25,069 nt of DNA from a virus: positions 1 to 25,069 of IMG/VR virus record IMGVR_UViG_3300050821_001293; one strand, given 5' to 3'. The notes below the pieces were generated by a model. The model ran no database searches. It was not told where the DNA came from and saw nothing but the letters and a program-made list of their open reading frames with translations. Position 1 is the stretch's first letter, and each line of letters opens with the position of its first letter. A program made the translations under genes and the position numbers. Positions 1-7,286 of this stretch are shown piece after piece.

Positions 1-25
1 GCGGAACGGTCTGCCAATTGGCCAT
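1..25 (-). CDS. Start of a gene running off the left edge
   Basis: A strong ribosome site (AAGGAG, 6 nt) precedes ATG at 25. Only MANWQTVP can be read before the sequence ends. Following the putative small terminase, the large terminase is a natural guess, but eight residues cannot show it. Confidence 0.7.
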
Positions 26-195
26 CGTAACTCCTTGCGGTAGTGGGTTATTGCGTGGGCCGGGCCAGGCCAGGAGGGATTAGCACCGACCTGACCCGGC
101 TCCACTGAGATGCAAACCTGGCGGGTAAATGAATCTCGTGAGCAGGTAACCCACCCGTTTCCACGGGCAAAGCCGAGTGTACCTTGCTTCGCGGT
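26..195 (-). terminator. 170-nt gap with GGAA-loop hairpin, possible weak terminator
   Basis: Downstream of the 358-aa gene is a perfect hairpin CCCGT-GGAA-ACGGG (154-167, minus sense), which could slow transcription, but no U-run follows. Further along are GC-rich inverted segments (GGCCTGGCCCGGCC, around 60-73). A good ribosome site (AAGGAG) lies just before the next start. Boundaries and function are inferred. Confidence 0.3.
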
Positions 196-1272
196 TCATG
201 GCTCGTCTACATCTTGTGTGTCGTCCAAGGCGCCCAACAGTTTCGATTGCACGCCATCGATGGGCACATCACGTAGCAATCGGTTCTGTACATCAACGCC
301 CAAGGCGCGCTTGGCAATTCGCTTGGACTTGGCCGCTTGCAACACCTTCTTGCGGTTGGCCCGCGCTTCGGCCACACGCTGGGCTTCGGCCTGGGCGTGC
401 GCAATGGCCTGGCTAACCGTTGGTTGCACCTGTTGCTGTGTACTGGCTTGGGCTACTTGGTGCACCGGGTTACTGGTCGCTGGCGCAACAAAGCTCGGTG
501 CAGGCGTGGGTGGCGCAAAGGGTGCTGTTGCATCTGGTAGCTGCCAATGGCCAGCGCCATCTCCACCCCCTGGTCCATCGTCTGCGCTATCACCGCTCGT
601 TGCCTGTACGTCATGGTAACGTGGTCGGTCTGACACCCCAGCGTTAGGCACATGGTCTGCTCCCGGTGGGTGTAGGTTGGCCCCATCTTGGGCTGGCGTT
701 GAGTCCTCAACAACTTCCGCGTCAATGACACCGGCCTTAAGCGCGTTGTGTTGTGCCCGTGTAATGTGCGCCACGTCGGTGAACAGTTCCTCCCATGGCG
801 CCTTAGTGACAGCCACCTGGACCTTGTCTGGCGTTTTGCCCATCACCCGTTCGATGATGTACTTGGCTGCGTCGTTGCGATCACGCCACTCTGCTGTGTC
901 GTCGGCTACGCACGTGGCCATGGCATCAAGGCAGTCATCTAGTGTTTGGCGGAACTTTTCTTGTGTGCGCCGTTGGTGTTCCGCGACCATCTCATCGTAC
1001 AGATCACGCGGGATCATTTCCATGGTCTTGTTCACGCGTGGTATCTTGCCGTTTGCGTCGCGCATACGGCCACAGCGCAGTTCCTCGTCGTCCATGTCCT
1101 CCACAGTGAGGAACCCATTGTTGAACATGTCTTGGCGCGTCATGTTCTGCGCTTGGCGCTTGAGCTTGTCTTGCTCGATGGCATGTTGAAAGAACGGCGG
1201 GTGGTCTACGACTGTGTGCGTCTTGACTTCTGACGCAACAGGTTTCACCGCGTCTGCGAATGGGTTACCCAT
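196..1272 (-). CDS. Putative small terminase subunit-like protein (358 aa)
   Basis: The ATG at 1272 follows AGGTGG by ~6 nt. The central part (residues ~125-170) reads EWRDRNDAAKYIIERVMGKT, then PDKVQVAVTKAPWEELFTDV, the pattern R-x-A-A-x-Y-x-x-E-R-V-x-G-K-x-P often seen in phage small terminase subunits. Residues 200-300 are Ala/Pro/Gln-rich and disordered (APFAPPTPAPSFVAPATSNP), then a basic helical C-terminus (RANRKKVLQAAKSKRIAKRA). At 358 aa it is larger than a typical small terminase (~150-200), so a different DNA-packaging or scaffold role is possible. The next gene, leaving the window, would be the natural large-terminase neighbour. Confidence 0.45.
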   Translation of the reverse strand: MGNPFADAVKPVASEVKTHTVVDHPPFFQHAIEQDKLKRQAQNMTRQDMFNNGFLTVEDMDDEELRCGRMRDANGKIPRVNKTMEMIPRDLYDEMVAEHQRRTQEKFRQTLDDCLDAMATCVADDTAEWRDRNDAAKYIIERVMGKTPDKVQVAVTKAPWEELFTDVAHITRAQHNALKAGVIDAEVVEDSTPAQDGANLHPPGADHVPNAGVSDRPRYHDVQATSGDSADDGPGGGDGAGHWQLPDATAPFAPPTPAPSFVAPATSNPVHQVAQASTQQQVQPTVSQAIAHAQAEAQRVAEARANRKKVLQAAKSKRIAKRALGVDVQNRLLRDVPIDGVQSKLLGALDDTQDVDEP

Positions 1273-1360
1273 AGAACCACCTGCTTGGACACGCTGACAT
1301 CAAGCCAGCACCTACGCTGAACGGAAACACCGTAAGCCACAACACCATTGAGATGATCAT
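1265..1360 (-). CDS. Tiny hydrophobic protein (31 aa)
   Basis: It starts at ATG 1360 in ATGA with the preceding small membrane gene and stops at TAA 1265, overlapping the start of the next gene. The product is MIISMVLWLTVFPFSVGAGL, then MSACPSRWFYG, a single hydrophobic segment. It depends on coupling for translation. It may be a membrane partner of the 38-aa protein. Confidence 0.45.
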   Translation of the reverse strand: MIISMVLWLTVFPFSVGAGLMSACPSRWFYG

Positions 1361-1473
1361 GTCTTGCCCTTGGGCCGCTTGCCAAGATGAAAGAACTCAA
1401 CCATGTGAGCTACCCATGACCCACTGGCGAACACTAGTGCCACTATGGCAATGGCCAACGCAGCCTTGTCCAT
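1357..1473 (-). CDS. Small single-pass membrane protein (38 aa)
   Basis: The ATG at 1473 follows GGAGATGAG and lies 2 nt after the previous stop. Residues ~4-23 (AALAIAIVALVFASGSWVAH) are a clean membrane span, followed by a short His/Lys-rich tail (MVEFFHLGKRPKGKT). It ends in an ATGA overlap with another tiny hydrophobic ORF. The pair could be a holin-like or membrane-disrupting set, but no lysin gene is present in the window to support this. Confidence 0.55.
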   Translation of the reverse strand: MDKAALAIAIVALVFASGSWVAHMVEFFHLGKRPKGKT

Positions 1474-1475
1474 GT

Positions 1476-1574
1476 TTACTCATCTCCACCCCATAGGAAC
1501 GTGCGCACGAACCAACTTGTAATACGTTGCAACAGTGTACGTTTCGGCTTGTTGCGTACAACGTCTTCGGTCAT
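1476..1574 (-). CDS. Possible tiny basic amphipathic protein (32 aa)
   Basis: The ORF runs from ATG 1574 to TAA 1476: MTEDVVRNKPKRTLLQRITS, then WFVRTFLWGGDE. It has a basic, aromatic amphipathic helix that could bind membrane or nucleic acid. The start has no clear ribosome site and the frame is open upstream to about 1625 without an ATG. It fills the gap between two genes; real expression is uncertain. Confidence 0.35.
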   Translation of the reverse strand: MTEDVVRNKPKRTLLQRITSWFVRTFLWGGDE

Positions 1575-1579
1575 GGTGT

Positions 1580-2098
1580 CTACCAATGCCTTTGCATACG
1601 GCTGCGACGTGGTAATGGGTACGGTTTGAAAGTTGGTGTGCGCCTTTCACGTACCAGCGGTGGTTGGGCACCATAGCGGTCTGTGTTGCCCGCCACGTAC
1701 GGTGATGGTTGATCTTGTGGGTCCGCAAGGTCCATGCGCCTAATCGCCATGAGCTCAAGGAATTGCGCGTCTTGGTCTGGGTCAGCGATTGGTATCATCG
1801 ACCGTATGCCACCATCACTAAAGTCTATGCGTGGGTCTGGGAAATGTCCACGGCCAAAACCAAATTCAGAGCTTTGGTCGTGGGTCTCATCGCGGTCGTA
1901 GGTGAATGGGTTGCGGGGCATACATCTAGTGTACCCCAGATGCCCGCCACGGAGTTGTTGTCGCCACAGTGTTTTCGTGCCGCTGGTTGCAACGCGGGCG
2001 TGTGAGCGTTGATGGCAGACCGTCATGGTTAAGCACATCCAAATCCAAAGTGTGGTTACCGCAACAATTTTACACAGTCTGTGCAGCTTACTCAACAT
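1580..2098 (-). CDS. Membrane-anchored unknown protein (172 aa)
   Basis: The ATG at 2098 follows GGAGG at 5 nt, the best site in this stretch. Residues ~9-27 are hydrophobic (CKIVAVTTLWIWMCLTMTVC), a single membrane anchor or uncleaved signal, followed by a basic segment (HQRSHARVATSGTKTLWRQQ). The rest is hydrophilic, Pro/Asp/Arg-rich and probably disordered (MPRNPFTYDRDETHDQSSEF, then SPYVAGNTDRYGAQPPL). A second ATG at ~1924 (MPRNPF) could give a soluble form. Function is unknown. Confidence 0.5.
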   Translation of the reverse strand: MLSKLHRLCKIVAVTTLWIWMCLTMTVCHQRSHARVATSGTKTLWRQQLRGGHLGYTRCMPRNPFTYDRDETHDQSSEFGFGRGHFPDPRIDFSDGGIRSMIPIADPDQDAQFLELMAIRRMDLADPQDQPSPYVAGNTDRYGAQPPLVRERRTPTFKPYPLPRRSRMQRHW

Positions 2099-2338
2099 GC
2101 CGTCCTCCAAAAAGTTACTCCTAAATTTTTACAAGTAACCCTTCTACCAGCAATAGTTACTAGGTTACGGGTTACTTCACATCTCTCTACGTACGAACCA
2201 CTTTTCGGCCCATTCTCGCTACCCGTTTTCGCGTTAGGGTAGCCGTACGGTGAGTAACCAGTAACCCAGTAACTTTTAGCCATTTGAGCACGTAGATACA
2301 CGGTTACCGCAGTAACTTTTGGGCATTATGTCGGTAAC
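2055..2338. repeat. GTTAC/GTAAC motif cluster with long inverted repeat; candidate replication origin
   Basis: Twelve GTTAC or GTAAC pentamers occur in 284 nt (starting at 2055, 2114, 2135, 2156, 2164, 2171, 2254, 2261, 2269, 2303, 2312 and 2334), against fewer than one expected for random sequence. Three at 2155-2176 and three at 2253-2274 form a 22-bp inverted repeat matching at 20 positions. The spacer holds a perfect inner inverted repeat (GCTACCC 2218-2224, GGGTAGC 2237-2243) and the palindrome CCGTACGG (2243-2250). A/T-rich runs lie around 2120-2130. This resembles iterons around a stem, just downstream of the primase-helicase and GIY-YIG genes. A small ORF overlaps much of it. Confidence 0.6.
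2092..2283 (-). CDS. Small ORF through the repeat cluster (63 aa), uncertain
   Basis: The ATG at 2283 lacks a ribosome site; a GTG at 2301 would give 69 aa. The product (MAKSYWVTGYSPYGYPNAKT and onward) is Gly/Ser/Asn/Tyr-rich, with VTRNLVTIAGRRVTC read directly from the repeats. Its stop overlaps the next gene's ATG, which mildly supports expression. But the sequence constraint here seems to belong to the inverted repeats, so it may be chance reading. No domain is recognised. Confidence 0.3.
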   Translation of the reverse strand: MAKSYWVTGYSPYGYPNAKTGSENGPKSGSYVERCEVTRNLVTIAGRRVTCKNLGVTFWRTAC

Positions 2339-2760
2339 CCTCGTCTGTTGTATCGCGGTCTTTCACTTCTAATCGCTTGTAGCTCTGCATCTTCTAGTTG
2401 TGCACGCGAGTCGAAGTGTTCAAATTTAGCATCCACTACTTCTCGCCACCACACCTGGTATTGCGAGTGTTGTCGTATGCGGTCATTCAAACTACAAGTA
2501 ATACCAACATAAATCAACACACCATGCTTGTCATAAAATCGGTACAGAGTGTTGTTGTCTCGGGTGTTGGGCCGCACTGGTCTCATATGCGGGTACTTCT
2601 CTAAGTACGTCGGCTTACGTCGTCGTGGTTTCGACTCAACCACTTCAGCACGTCTCAGGCTATGTTGTTCAAAATAATTAGCAAGCGTACCAAATCGCTT
2701 GCGCGCTCTGTCTTCTGGCGTAGTCACGGCCATATACATTATGTTCACTTTACTCGCCAT
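2326..2760 (-). CDS. GIY-YIG nuclease (144 aa)
   Basis: The nuclease core is in the C-terminal half: LYRFYDKHGVLIYVGITCSLNDRIRQHSQ (in parts, residues ~70-100) gives the variant GIY and the YVG element, a conserved R-x-x-x-H follows, and AELQAIRSERPRYNRR supplies the catalytic-type Glu. The N-terminal ~65 residues are basic and probably bind DNA. The ATG at 2760 follows AGGGGGAG by 6 nt and overlaps the helicase stop, so it is efficiently coupled. It could be a homing endonuclease or a branched-DNA nuclease. It sits immediately next to a repeat-rich region, which may be its target or a replication origin. Confidence 0.8.
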   Translation of the reverse strand: MASKVNIMYMAVTTPEDRARKRFGTLANYFEQHSLRRAEVVESKPRRRKPTYLEKYPHMRPVRPNTRDNNTLYRFYDKHGVLIYVGITCSLNDRIRQHSQYQVWWREVVDAKFEHFDSRAQLEDAELQAIRSERPRYNRRGLPT

Positions 2761-5513
2761 CCTGCTCCCCCTTGCTCTTCATTGGGCCTCAAGCGTATGC
2801 CATAGTAGCATCGCGCAGCCTTGCCATCTATCTTGCGTACAAACGGCTTTCCAAGTGCCAAGTCCTTGGTTAGCTCTGGTCTACTGCCGACATCTACGCC
2901 ATTAGCATTACACCAACGTATGTAGCTTTCATACACTCGCGCAACAGTTGGCGTCCAATCGGCTTCTAGGTCACTAGGCACTTCGGTGCGCTTCTTGCTC
3001 TTGGCTTTAGATTTAGCGCGCTCCAAGGCACGCCTACCATCTTCACAATCACGCGCCAACTGTAGCTGTTCGCTGATAAATGCTTGCGTACTATTCAAGC
3101 CACTCACCAAGTCTCGCTGGGCTTTACGTACATCCAAAGGCGCATCATCTAAACCTTCAGCCACATACATCTTCCAACCCTCAACAAGCCAGCTCAAAAC
3201 TGCAACGCCGCTATGCTTTTCAATTTGCGTCTGTCGCTCATACTTACGGTGGCTGCGGTCTATCTCACGCTTAAACGGTAGTACCAACAAGCGTTCGTTC
3301 AACGCTTCATCAGCATGCTTAATGTTTGGCGGGTTATTGGCTGCAACCACGGTCGTAAACTGTGGGCGCCCTTCAAATATGTCGTTACTGTACTTAGCTT
3401 CAGCCATGACCTTATCGTTGCCGGTTAGTCGCTTCACGGTAGCGGCATCCATAGTGCCCGCATCGACCTCCGACATAGCCGTAACGCGCAAGGGGCACGC
3501 TCGTATTAAGCCGGGGTTCAAGTCCTTCGGCTTAAACAACGCTACATCAACAGTGCCATAGTAGTCACCAAGCGCCGAGCTCAACGCACCTATCATCGTG
3601 CTCTTGCCAGTATCGTGTGGCCCATACAAAAACACTATGCGCTTCTCTGGGTTTTCGCCAACTATCAAGTGCCCCATCACTTTTTGCACATAGCGTTGCA
3701 ATTTCTTATCTGGCAAGAACAAGTCAAGATACTCAAGCCACAACAGATAACCCTCAAGCGTCTCACCATCGCTGTTAGCCAACGAGCGCCACGGCACGTA
3801 CTCAGAACCGGTGTTGAATGTTACATAGTCCTCTTTGCGCGGCCTGCGTAGGTCTGGGTCATCGCTTAGCTCCAAAACGCCATTAGCGCAACCAAGTAGG
3901 CCAGGGTTGCTATCAAAGATGTTAGCCTTTACAGCAACTGCGTCGTCATCAACATACAAGCGTATGGCGCTTTCCATAGCGGCGTTGATCGGCCCCACGT
4001 TACCACTACGCTTGGCCCATAGACTCCACGAGCGCGCAACAGCTTTCAACGTCTTATCATCGTTGGCTAACGCTTCGGCCATAACCATACTTGCATAGGC
4101 TTCTTGCTTAAAGCGCACGCGCCGATACGCAAGCCCTACATACCTGCCATCTATGTCCCTATGCCAACGATCGCCATCCCACACAACCCAACTATCGCGC
4201 CCGTCAACATATTTCACGTTTGCACCGTACAGGTCTATGAAGTGCTGCCCGTTGCCATCATCGTGCTGGCCATAGTCCTCGGCGGGTTTAGCACTCAACA
4301 CTTCCATACGGCCAACTATGGGCCCAAGCCCTATGTTGTCGGCATCTTCTATCTCTGTTGAATCCTCTTTGTTAGCAAGCATATCCATCCACGCGTCAGC
4401 ATCGCCATAGTTGTTTAAGCACGTATCATCTGGGCGCCCAAGCCCCTCGTAAAATGGTTGTATCTTATCAAGTGCACCAGTTATGCTTCGCGCTATCTCA
4501 TCGCCGGCAGTCTCGCGTGCTCGTCCAGCGTTGTTTTGTACGTGCTCCCACCACTTCTGGTGAAAAATGTTAAGCGCCCAACCAACTCCGCTATGGCCTT
4601 CGGCTGCTAAGTTAAGCAGTCGCCAGTGGGCGGGTGTCAATTTGTCGTGGCTACTAGCTGACTCCTCAAGGCGCTCAATCCATTTGGCTACATCACGTTG
4701 CATAACTTGGCAAGGCTCATCATCGTATCTAAGTGTCAACAACCACTCGTGCAGCTCAGAGTCGGTCATGTTGCTAATCGGGTCGTCGCTCTCAAGCGTG
4801 CCCTGCCGGCTTAGGTACATAAACCACGCAACAGGCAACACTACAATATCATCTGTCGCAAGGTTGGGCAACCCATCAAACTCCTCAAAAGCCGTGGCTG
4901 GTTGCCCTACACCATAATTCAAGTCACTTGGCTTGCCGTGCAACCACTCATAAGTGGCGCCGTTGGCGTCAGGGTTAGTGCTCGGGTGTACAGCCGTAAA
5001 GCGATGCCGCTTTTGTATTACGTCTATACCCGGCGCGGCCTTGCCCATGTACCTATAGCCACGAGGCACAAGGTACACAGCGGTTCCGCTACCCGTGCCC
5101 CACCTTGCGGTACTTATAGCCGTGGCGGGTAACTCACCGTGTTCGGCCTCCAGCGCGCTTAGGTCATCGTAGCCGTGCTTCTCGCCATAGTTATCAACAT
5201 CAATGCCTAGTGTCTCCCAGCCATCGACGTTATTACCAGCGTACACAACAGGTAAATCGTTGCGCTCGTGCAGAATTGCGTCACGCACTTCGGCTAGGCG
5301 TAAGGCAATATTGCCATCGCCATCAGACTTACACCAACGAGCTACCTCAACATCCGTTGGGTGCGGTCGGCCACTACCCGTGTAACCTTTAGGTGGTGGG
5401 TGCTTTTGCCCCGGTGGTAACGGTAAAGTGCCGTCCCATCCTAACTTTCGGTATTGCTTTGCATACTTACCATATGGCCCCACGGTGCTCCCGCCAGGTT
5501 GCAAACGTACCAC
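2745..5513 (-). CDS. D5-type primase-helicase with N-terminal prim-pol domain (922 aa)
   Basis: Two-domain replication enzyme. Residues ~25-220 look like an archaeo-eukaryotic primase/prim-pol: LGIDVDNYG with the D-x-D metal pair (D105, D107), GSGTAVY, and HRFTAVHPST (170-179) with the conserved His. D5_N-type sequence (NIFDSNPGLLGCANGVLEL) lies at ~531-549. The C-terminal SF3 helicase has Walker A GPHDTGKST (631-639), an acidic Walker-B-like motif in VTAMSEVDAG (~677), sensor-1 Asn in AANNPP (724-729) and the Arg-containing ALNERLLVLPFKR (737-749). It should prime and unwind DNA for phage replication. The GTG at 5513 is the earliest start because an in-frame TGA lies four codons before; no strong ribosome site is seen. 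Its end overlaps the GIY-YIG gene by 16 nt. Confidence 0.9.
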   Translation of the reverse strand: MVRLQPGGSTVGPYGKYAKQYRKLGWDGTLPLPPGQKHPPPKGYTGSGRPHPTDVEVARWCKSDGDGNIALRLAEVRDAILHERNDLPVVYAGNNVDGWETLGIDVDNYGEKHGYDDLSALEAEHGELPATAISTARWGTGSGTAVYLVPRGYRYMGKAAPGIDVIQKRHRFTAVHPSTNPDANGATYEWLHGKPSDLNYGVGQPATAFEEFDGLPNLATDDIVVLPVAWFMYLSRQGTLESDDPISNMTDSELHEWLLTLRYDDEPCQVMQRDVAKWIERLEESASSHDKLTPAHWRLLNLAAEGHSGVGWALNIFHQKWWEHVQNNAGRARETAGDEIARSITGALDKIQPFYEGLGRPDDTCLNNYGDADAWMDMLANKEDSTEIEDADNIGLGPIVGRMEVLSAKPAEDYGQHDDGNGQHFIDLYGANVKYVDGRDSWVVWDGDRWHRDIDGRYVGLAYRRVRFKQEAYASMVMAEALANDDKTLKAVARSWSLWAKRSGNVGPINAAMESAIRLYVDDDAVAVKANIFDSNPGLLGCANGVLELSDDPDLRRPRKEDYVTFNTGSEYVPWRSLANSDGETLEGYLLWLEYLDLFLPDKKLQRYVQKVMGHLIVGENPEKRIVFLYGPHDTGKSTMIGALSSALGDYYGTVDVALFKPKDLNPGLIRACPLRVTAMSEVDAGTMDAATVKRLTGNDKVMAEAKYSNDIFEGRPQFTTVVAANNPPNIKHADEALNERLLVLPFKREIDRSHRKYERQTQIEKHSGVAVLSWLVEGWKMYVAEGLDDAPLDVRKAQRDLVSGLNSTQAFISEQLQLARDCEDGRRALERAKSKAKSKKRTEVPSDLEADWTPTVARVYESYIRWCNANGVDVGSRPELTKDLALGKPFVRKIDGKAARCYYGIRLRPNEEQGGAGWRVK

Positions 5514-5587
5514 CGAGCTAGGTCAGACCAGCGCACAACACCCCCGTGTTAGCGCCCGGTTAACTCGGCGTAAAACTTCGGCCTACT
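5514..5587 (-). promoter_or_regulatory. 74-nt gap with small hairpin before the primase-helicase gene
   Basis: The gap contains a perfect 5-bp stem (AACAC/GTGTT) with a 4-nt loop at 5537-5550 and a short palindrome (GGTCAGACC, 5521-5529) just upstream of the GTG start. It is one of the few real gaps in the operon, so it may hold a promoter or operator. No -35/-10 pair was identified and no U-run follows the hairpin. Confidence 0.3.
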
Positions 5588-6061
5588 CTACTCCTGCCCC
5601 TTGCTTGGGGTAGCCTTCCACGCTTCTAACATACTTGGGAAGTCTGGGCTCATCAGCATATCATCGACTGCAGCCACTAAAAATGTAGCTAACATGTTGC
5701 CTAGCAACTCAACCGGCTTATCCCCAAAGCTCTTCAGTAGCCGTATAAACACCAGGTGGTTCGCTTCGCGTGTCTCTGAATTCGCTTGCTGCTCTGCATA
5801 ATCCATGATTACGCTGTAGTTCAGCTCGTCCATATCCTGTATCACGGAGTCCACGAATACCGGCAAAGCGTTTGGCACGTTCTCGGCGGTGGTAGCGCCG
5901 GTCAGCGGCCCCGCATTTAGGTCATATTGCACCGCGGTCAGGTCTAGCGTATCCACGCTTGGCGCCGCATCTGGGCCTTGTTGTCCCTCTGCAAATCTCA
6001 CTAGTAGCATACGCACTATGTCTGGCTCTTTGGGCACATACGGTCTAACCATTTCATTCAT
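5588..6061 (-). CDS. Unknown helical protein (157 aa)
   Basis: The ATG at 6061 lies in ATGA, with GGAGGAA ~8 nt upstream. The product is largely helical, with an N-terminal PYVPKEPDIVRMLLVRFAEG, a Leu/Asp/Ala-rich middle and a C-terminal hydrophobic stretch (KPVELLGNMLATFLVAAVDD), likely buried rather than transmembrane. No motif is recognised. It lies between MazG-like and primase-helicase genes, so a replication-accessory role is inferred only from position. Confidence 0.55.
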   Translation of the reverse strand: MNEMVRPYVPKEPDIVRMLLVRFAEGQQGPDAAPSVDTLDLTAVQYDLNAGPLTGATTAENVPNALPVFVDSVIQDMDELNYSVIMDYAEQQANSETREANHLVFIRLLKSFGDKPVELLGNMLATFLVAAVDDMLMSPDFPSMLEAWKATPSKGQE

Positions 6062-6531
6062 GCTAACTTTCCTCCGTGTCGGTAGGGTCGTGTCTGGTTG
6101 TACGCGGCTTTGCGTACCAACGCTTCAGTAATGGGTATGTTCAGCATCTTGCACGTGTCCAGTATGCGTATAATCACATCAGCAAACTCGCTCGCAACCC
6201 CAACGGGCTTACCAAGTTCCACACGACCATCTGCGTACACAAAGCTTGGTTCATACAACACCGTGGTGCCGTCAACGTTACCCTCATTAGTAAGTGGGTA
6301 CTCATAACGTATAGCCGTCACGTTGTCGTGGTCCCGCCAAGCCTCAAGTGCCTCAGACAATTCGCTGTGCATCAGGGCTATCATCTCGCCCATGTTGCGG
6401 CCCGTCTTCGGCCACCAACCATGGTCCACAGCCGTCGCGTGCACGGCCCGCGCATAAGCATTCAGGCCGGCAGCGAACTCAATGATGTCATAGCCCTGCT
6501 CAACGCCCGCCACGCTACTCTCAATTTCCAC
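6058..6531 (-). CDS. MazG-like NTP pyrophosphohydrolase (157 aa)
   Basis: The all-alpha MazG metal-binding pattern is visible: HSELSEALEAWRD (residues ~55-67, E57/E60) and EFADVIIRILD (E115/D118), the E-x-x-E plus E-x-x-D arrangement. Between these is a longer insertion with beta-like segments (GNVDGTTVLYEPSFVYADGR). Such enzymes hydrolyse nucleoside triphosphates, possibly cleaning non-canonical or toxic dNTPs or (p)ppGpp. The GTG at 6531 follows GGAG at 6 nt. Its TGA overlaps the next gene's ATG. Confidence 0.8.
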   Translation of the reverse strand: MEIESSVAGVEQGYDIIEFAAGLNAYARAVHATAVDHGWWPKTGRNMGEMIALMHSELSEALEAWRDHDNVTAIRYEYPLTNEGNVDGTTVLYEPSFVYADGRVELGKPVGVASEFADVIIRILDTCKMLNIPITEALVRKAAYNQTRPYRHGGKLA

Positions 6532-6540
6532 TTCACGCTC

Positions 6541-6837
6541 CTACAGGTATTCTGGTTTAGCCCAACGTGTTTCAACATTCAAGTGCGGCACGGCTTTCAA
6601 CCATACGGTGTCATAGCCATCGTCCAACATATCTCGTGCTAGCTCAGTCAGTTCCTCCAACGATAAATGCGCGTATGGGTGGCGGCTGTGCGGCCGCAAG
6701 CTGCTGCCTAAATCTGTTGCCGCGCTTGTAGCTTCGGCGCATTCCCCAGCTTCGGCGCGCAGCACGATTGGCGTCTGGCGGGTTACGTCGTGGGGTATCC
6801 CCTGGCGCAACCTTCTGCGCGGCCCGTAAGGCATCAT
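6541..6837 (-). CDS. Unknown acidic-helix protein (98 aa) overlapping the upstream ORF
   Basis: The ATG pair at 6837/6834 is preceded by AAGGGGGAGA, a strong Shine-Dalgarno, although it sits deep inside the previous ORF (about 194 nt shared, different frame). The N-terminal half is Arg/Ala-rich (RRRLRQGIPHDVTRQTPIVL) and the C-terminal half is convincing coding (SLEELTELARDMLDDGYDTV, then WLKAVPHLNVETRWAKPEYL). A later start, such as TTG near 6700, would remove most of the overlap but has a poor site. Function is unknown. Confidence 0.55.
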   Translation of the reverse strand: MMPYGPRRRLRQGIPHDVTRQTPIVLRAEAGECAEATSAATDLGSSLRPHSRHPYAHLSLEELTELARDMLDDGYDTVWLKAVPHLNVETRWAKPEYL

Positions 6838-6907
6838 TCTCCCCCTTGCGTGTTTCTCTGGCCAAATGTGTTTCGGCCTTGCACTTTTCGTACACGTCTT
6901 GCTTCAC
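6644..6907 (-). CDS. Basic, low-complexity protein (87 aa), partly overlapped
   Basis: It starts at GTG 6907 in a GTGA overlap. The product is charged then Arg/Ala/Pro-rich (VYEKCKAETHLARETRKGEN, then RRNPPDANRAARRSWGMRRS), ending QQLAAAQPPPIRAFIVGGTD. Its last ~190 nt are shared, out of frame, with the next ORF. Composition suggests a disordered nucleic-acid-binding tail. Coupling supports the start; whether the whole length is translated is uncertain. Confidence 0.5.
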   Translation of the reverse strand: MKQDVYEKCKAETHLARETRKGENDALRAAQKVAPGDTPRRNPPDANRAARRSWGMRRSYKRGNRFRQQLAAAQPPPIRAFIVGGTD

Positions 6908-7278
6908 TCTGTTACCCACCAATCTGTTACATCGTCGTTTTGGGTATGGGGCGGCATGCCCCCATACTGGCGTTCGTTGGCGTACCTAGCGCCAATCAGT
7001 ATAATGTACTGCGGCATTGGCGCGCCCATACGATTAACCATCTCAAGCAATAAGTAGTCCAACGGGCAAGGTATCATGGTTTGCCGCAACAGATTTAACG
7101 TGTTCTCTTGCCATTGCTGTTGTGCGCCAACATGTGCGGCCGTTACACGTTGCTCAAAGTCCTCTTGCGTCAACACCGGGGTAATTACTATCTCGCCGCA
7201 GTCCTGGCACGGTTGGCCCCTATGTTGGTGCCGCCCTTTGTTACTCACGATGTCATCACCTTGTCTAAACGTCGGCAT
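6904..7278 (-). CDS. Unknown protein with CxxC (124 aa)
   Basis: The ATG at 7278 (MPTFRQGDD) lies 8 nt after the upstream stop, without a strong ribosome site; a GTG at 7317 would overlap more. A PCQDCG motif near residue 25 is the only cysteine pair. A helical middle (FEQRVTAAHVGAQQQWQENT) is followed by a hydrophobic stretch (CPLDYLLLEMVNRMGAPMPQ) and an acidic, aromatic end (DDVTDWWVTE). Function is unknown. The stop forms a GTGA overlap. Confidence 0.5.
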   Translation of the reverse strand: MPTFRQGDDIVSNKGRHQHRGQPCQDCGEIVITPVLTQEDFEQRVTAAHVGAQQQWQENTLNLLRQTMIPCPLDYLLLEMVNRMGAPMPQYIILIGARYANERQYGGMPPHTQNDDVTDWWVTE

Positions 7279-7286
7279 GGTCGGGC

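Noticed and set aside
110-619. 169-codon plus-strand ORF
   Set aside because: Largely antisense to the 358-aa gene, of skewed Cys/Ser/Trp-rich composition, and no other plus-strand gene exists in the window.
1480-1758. 92-codon minus-strand ORF
   Set aside because: It mostly overlaps the 172-aa membrane protein out of frame and lacks a ribosome site.
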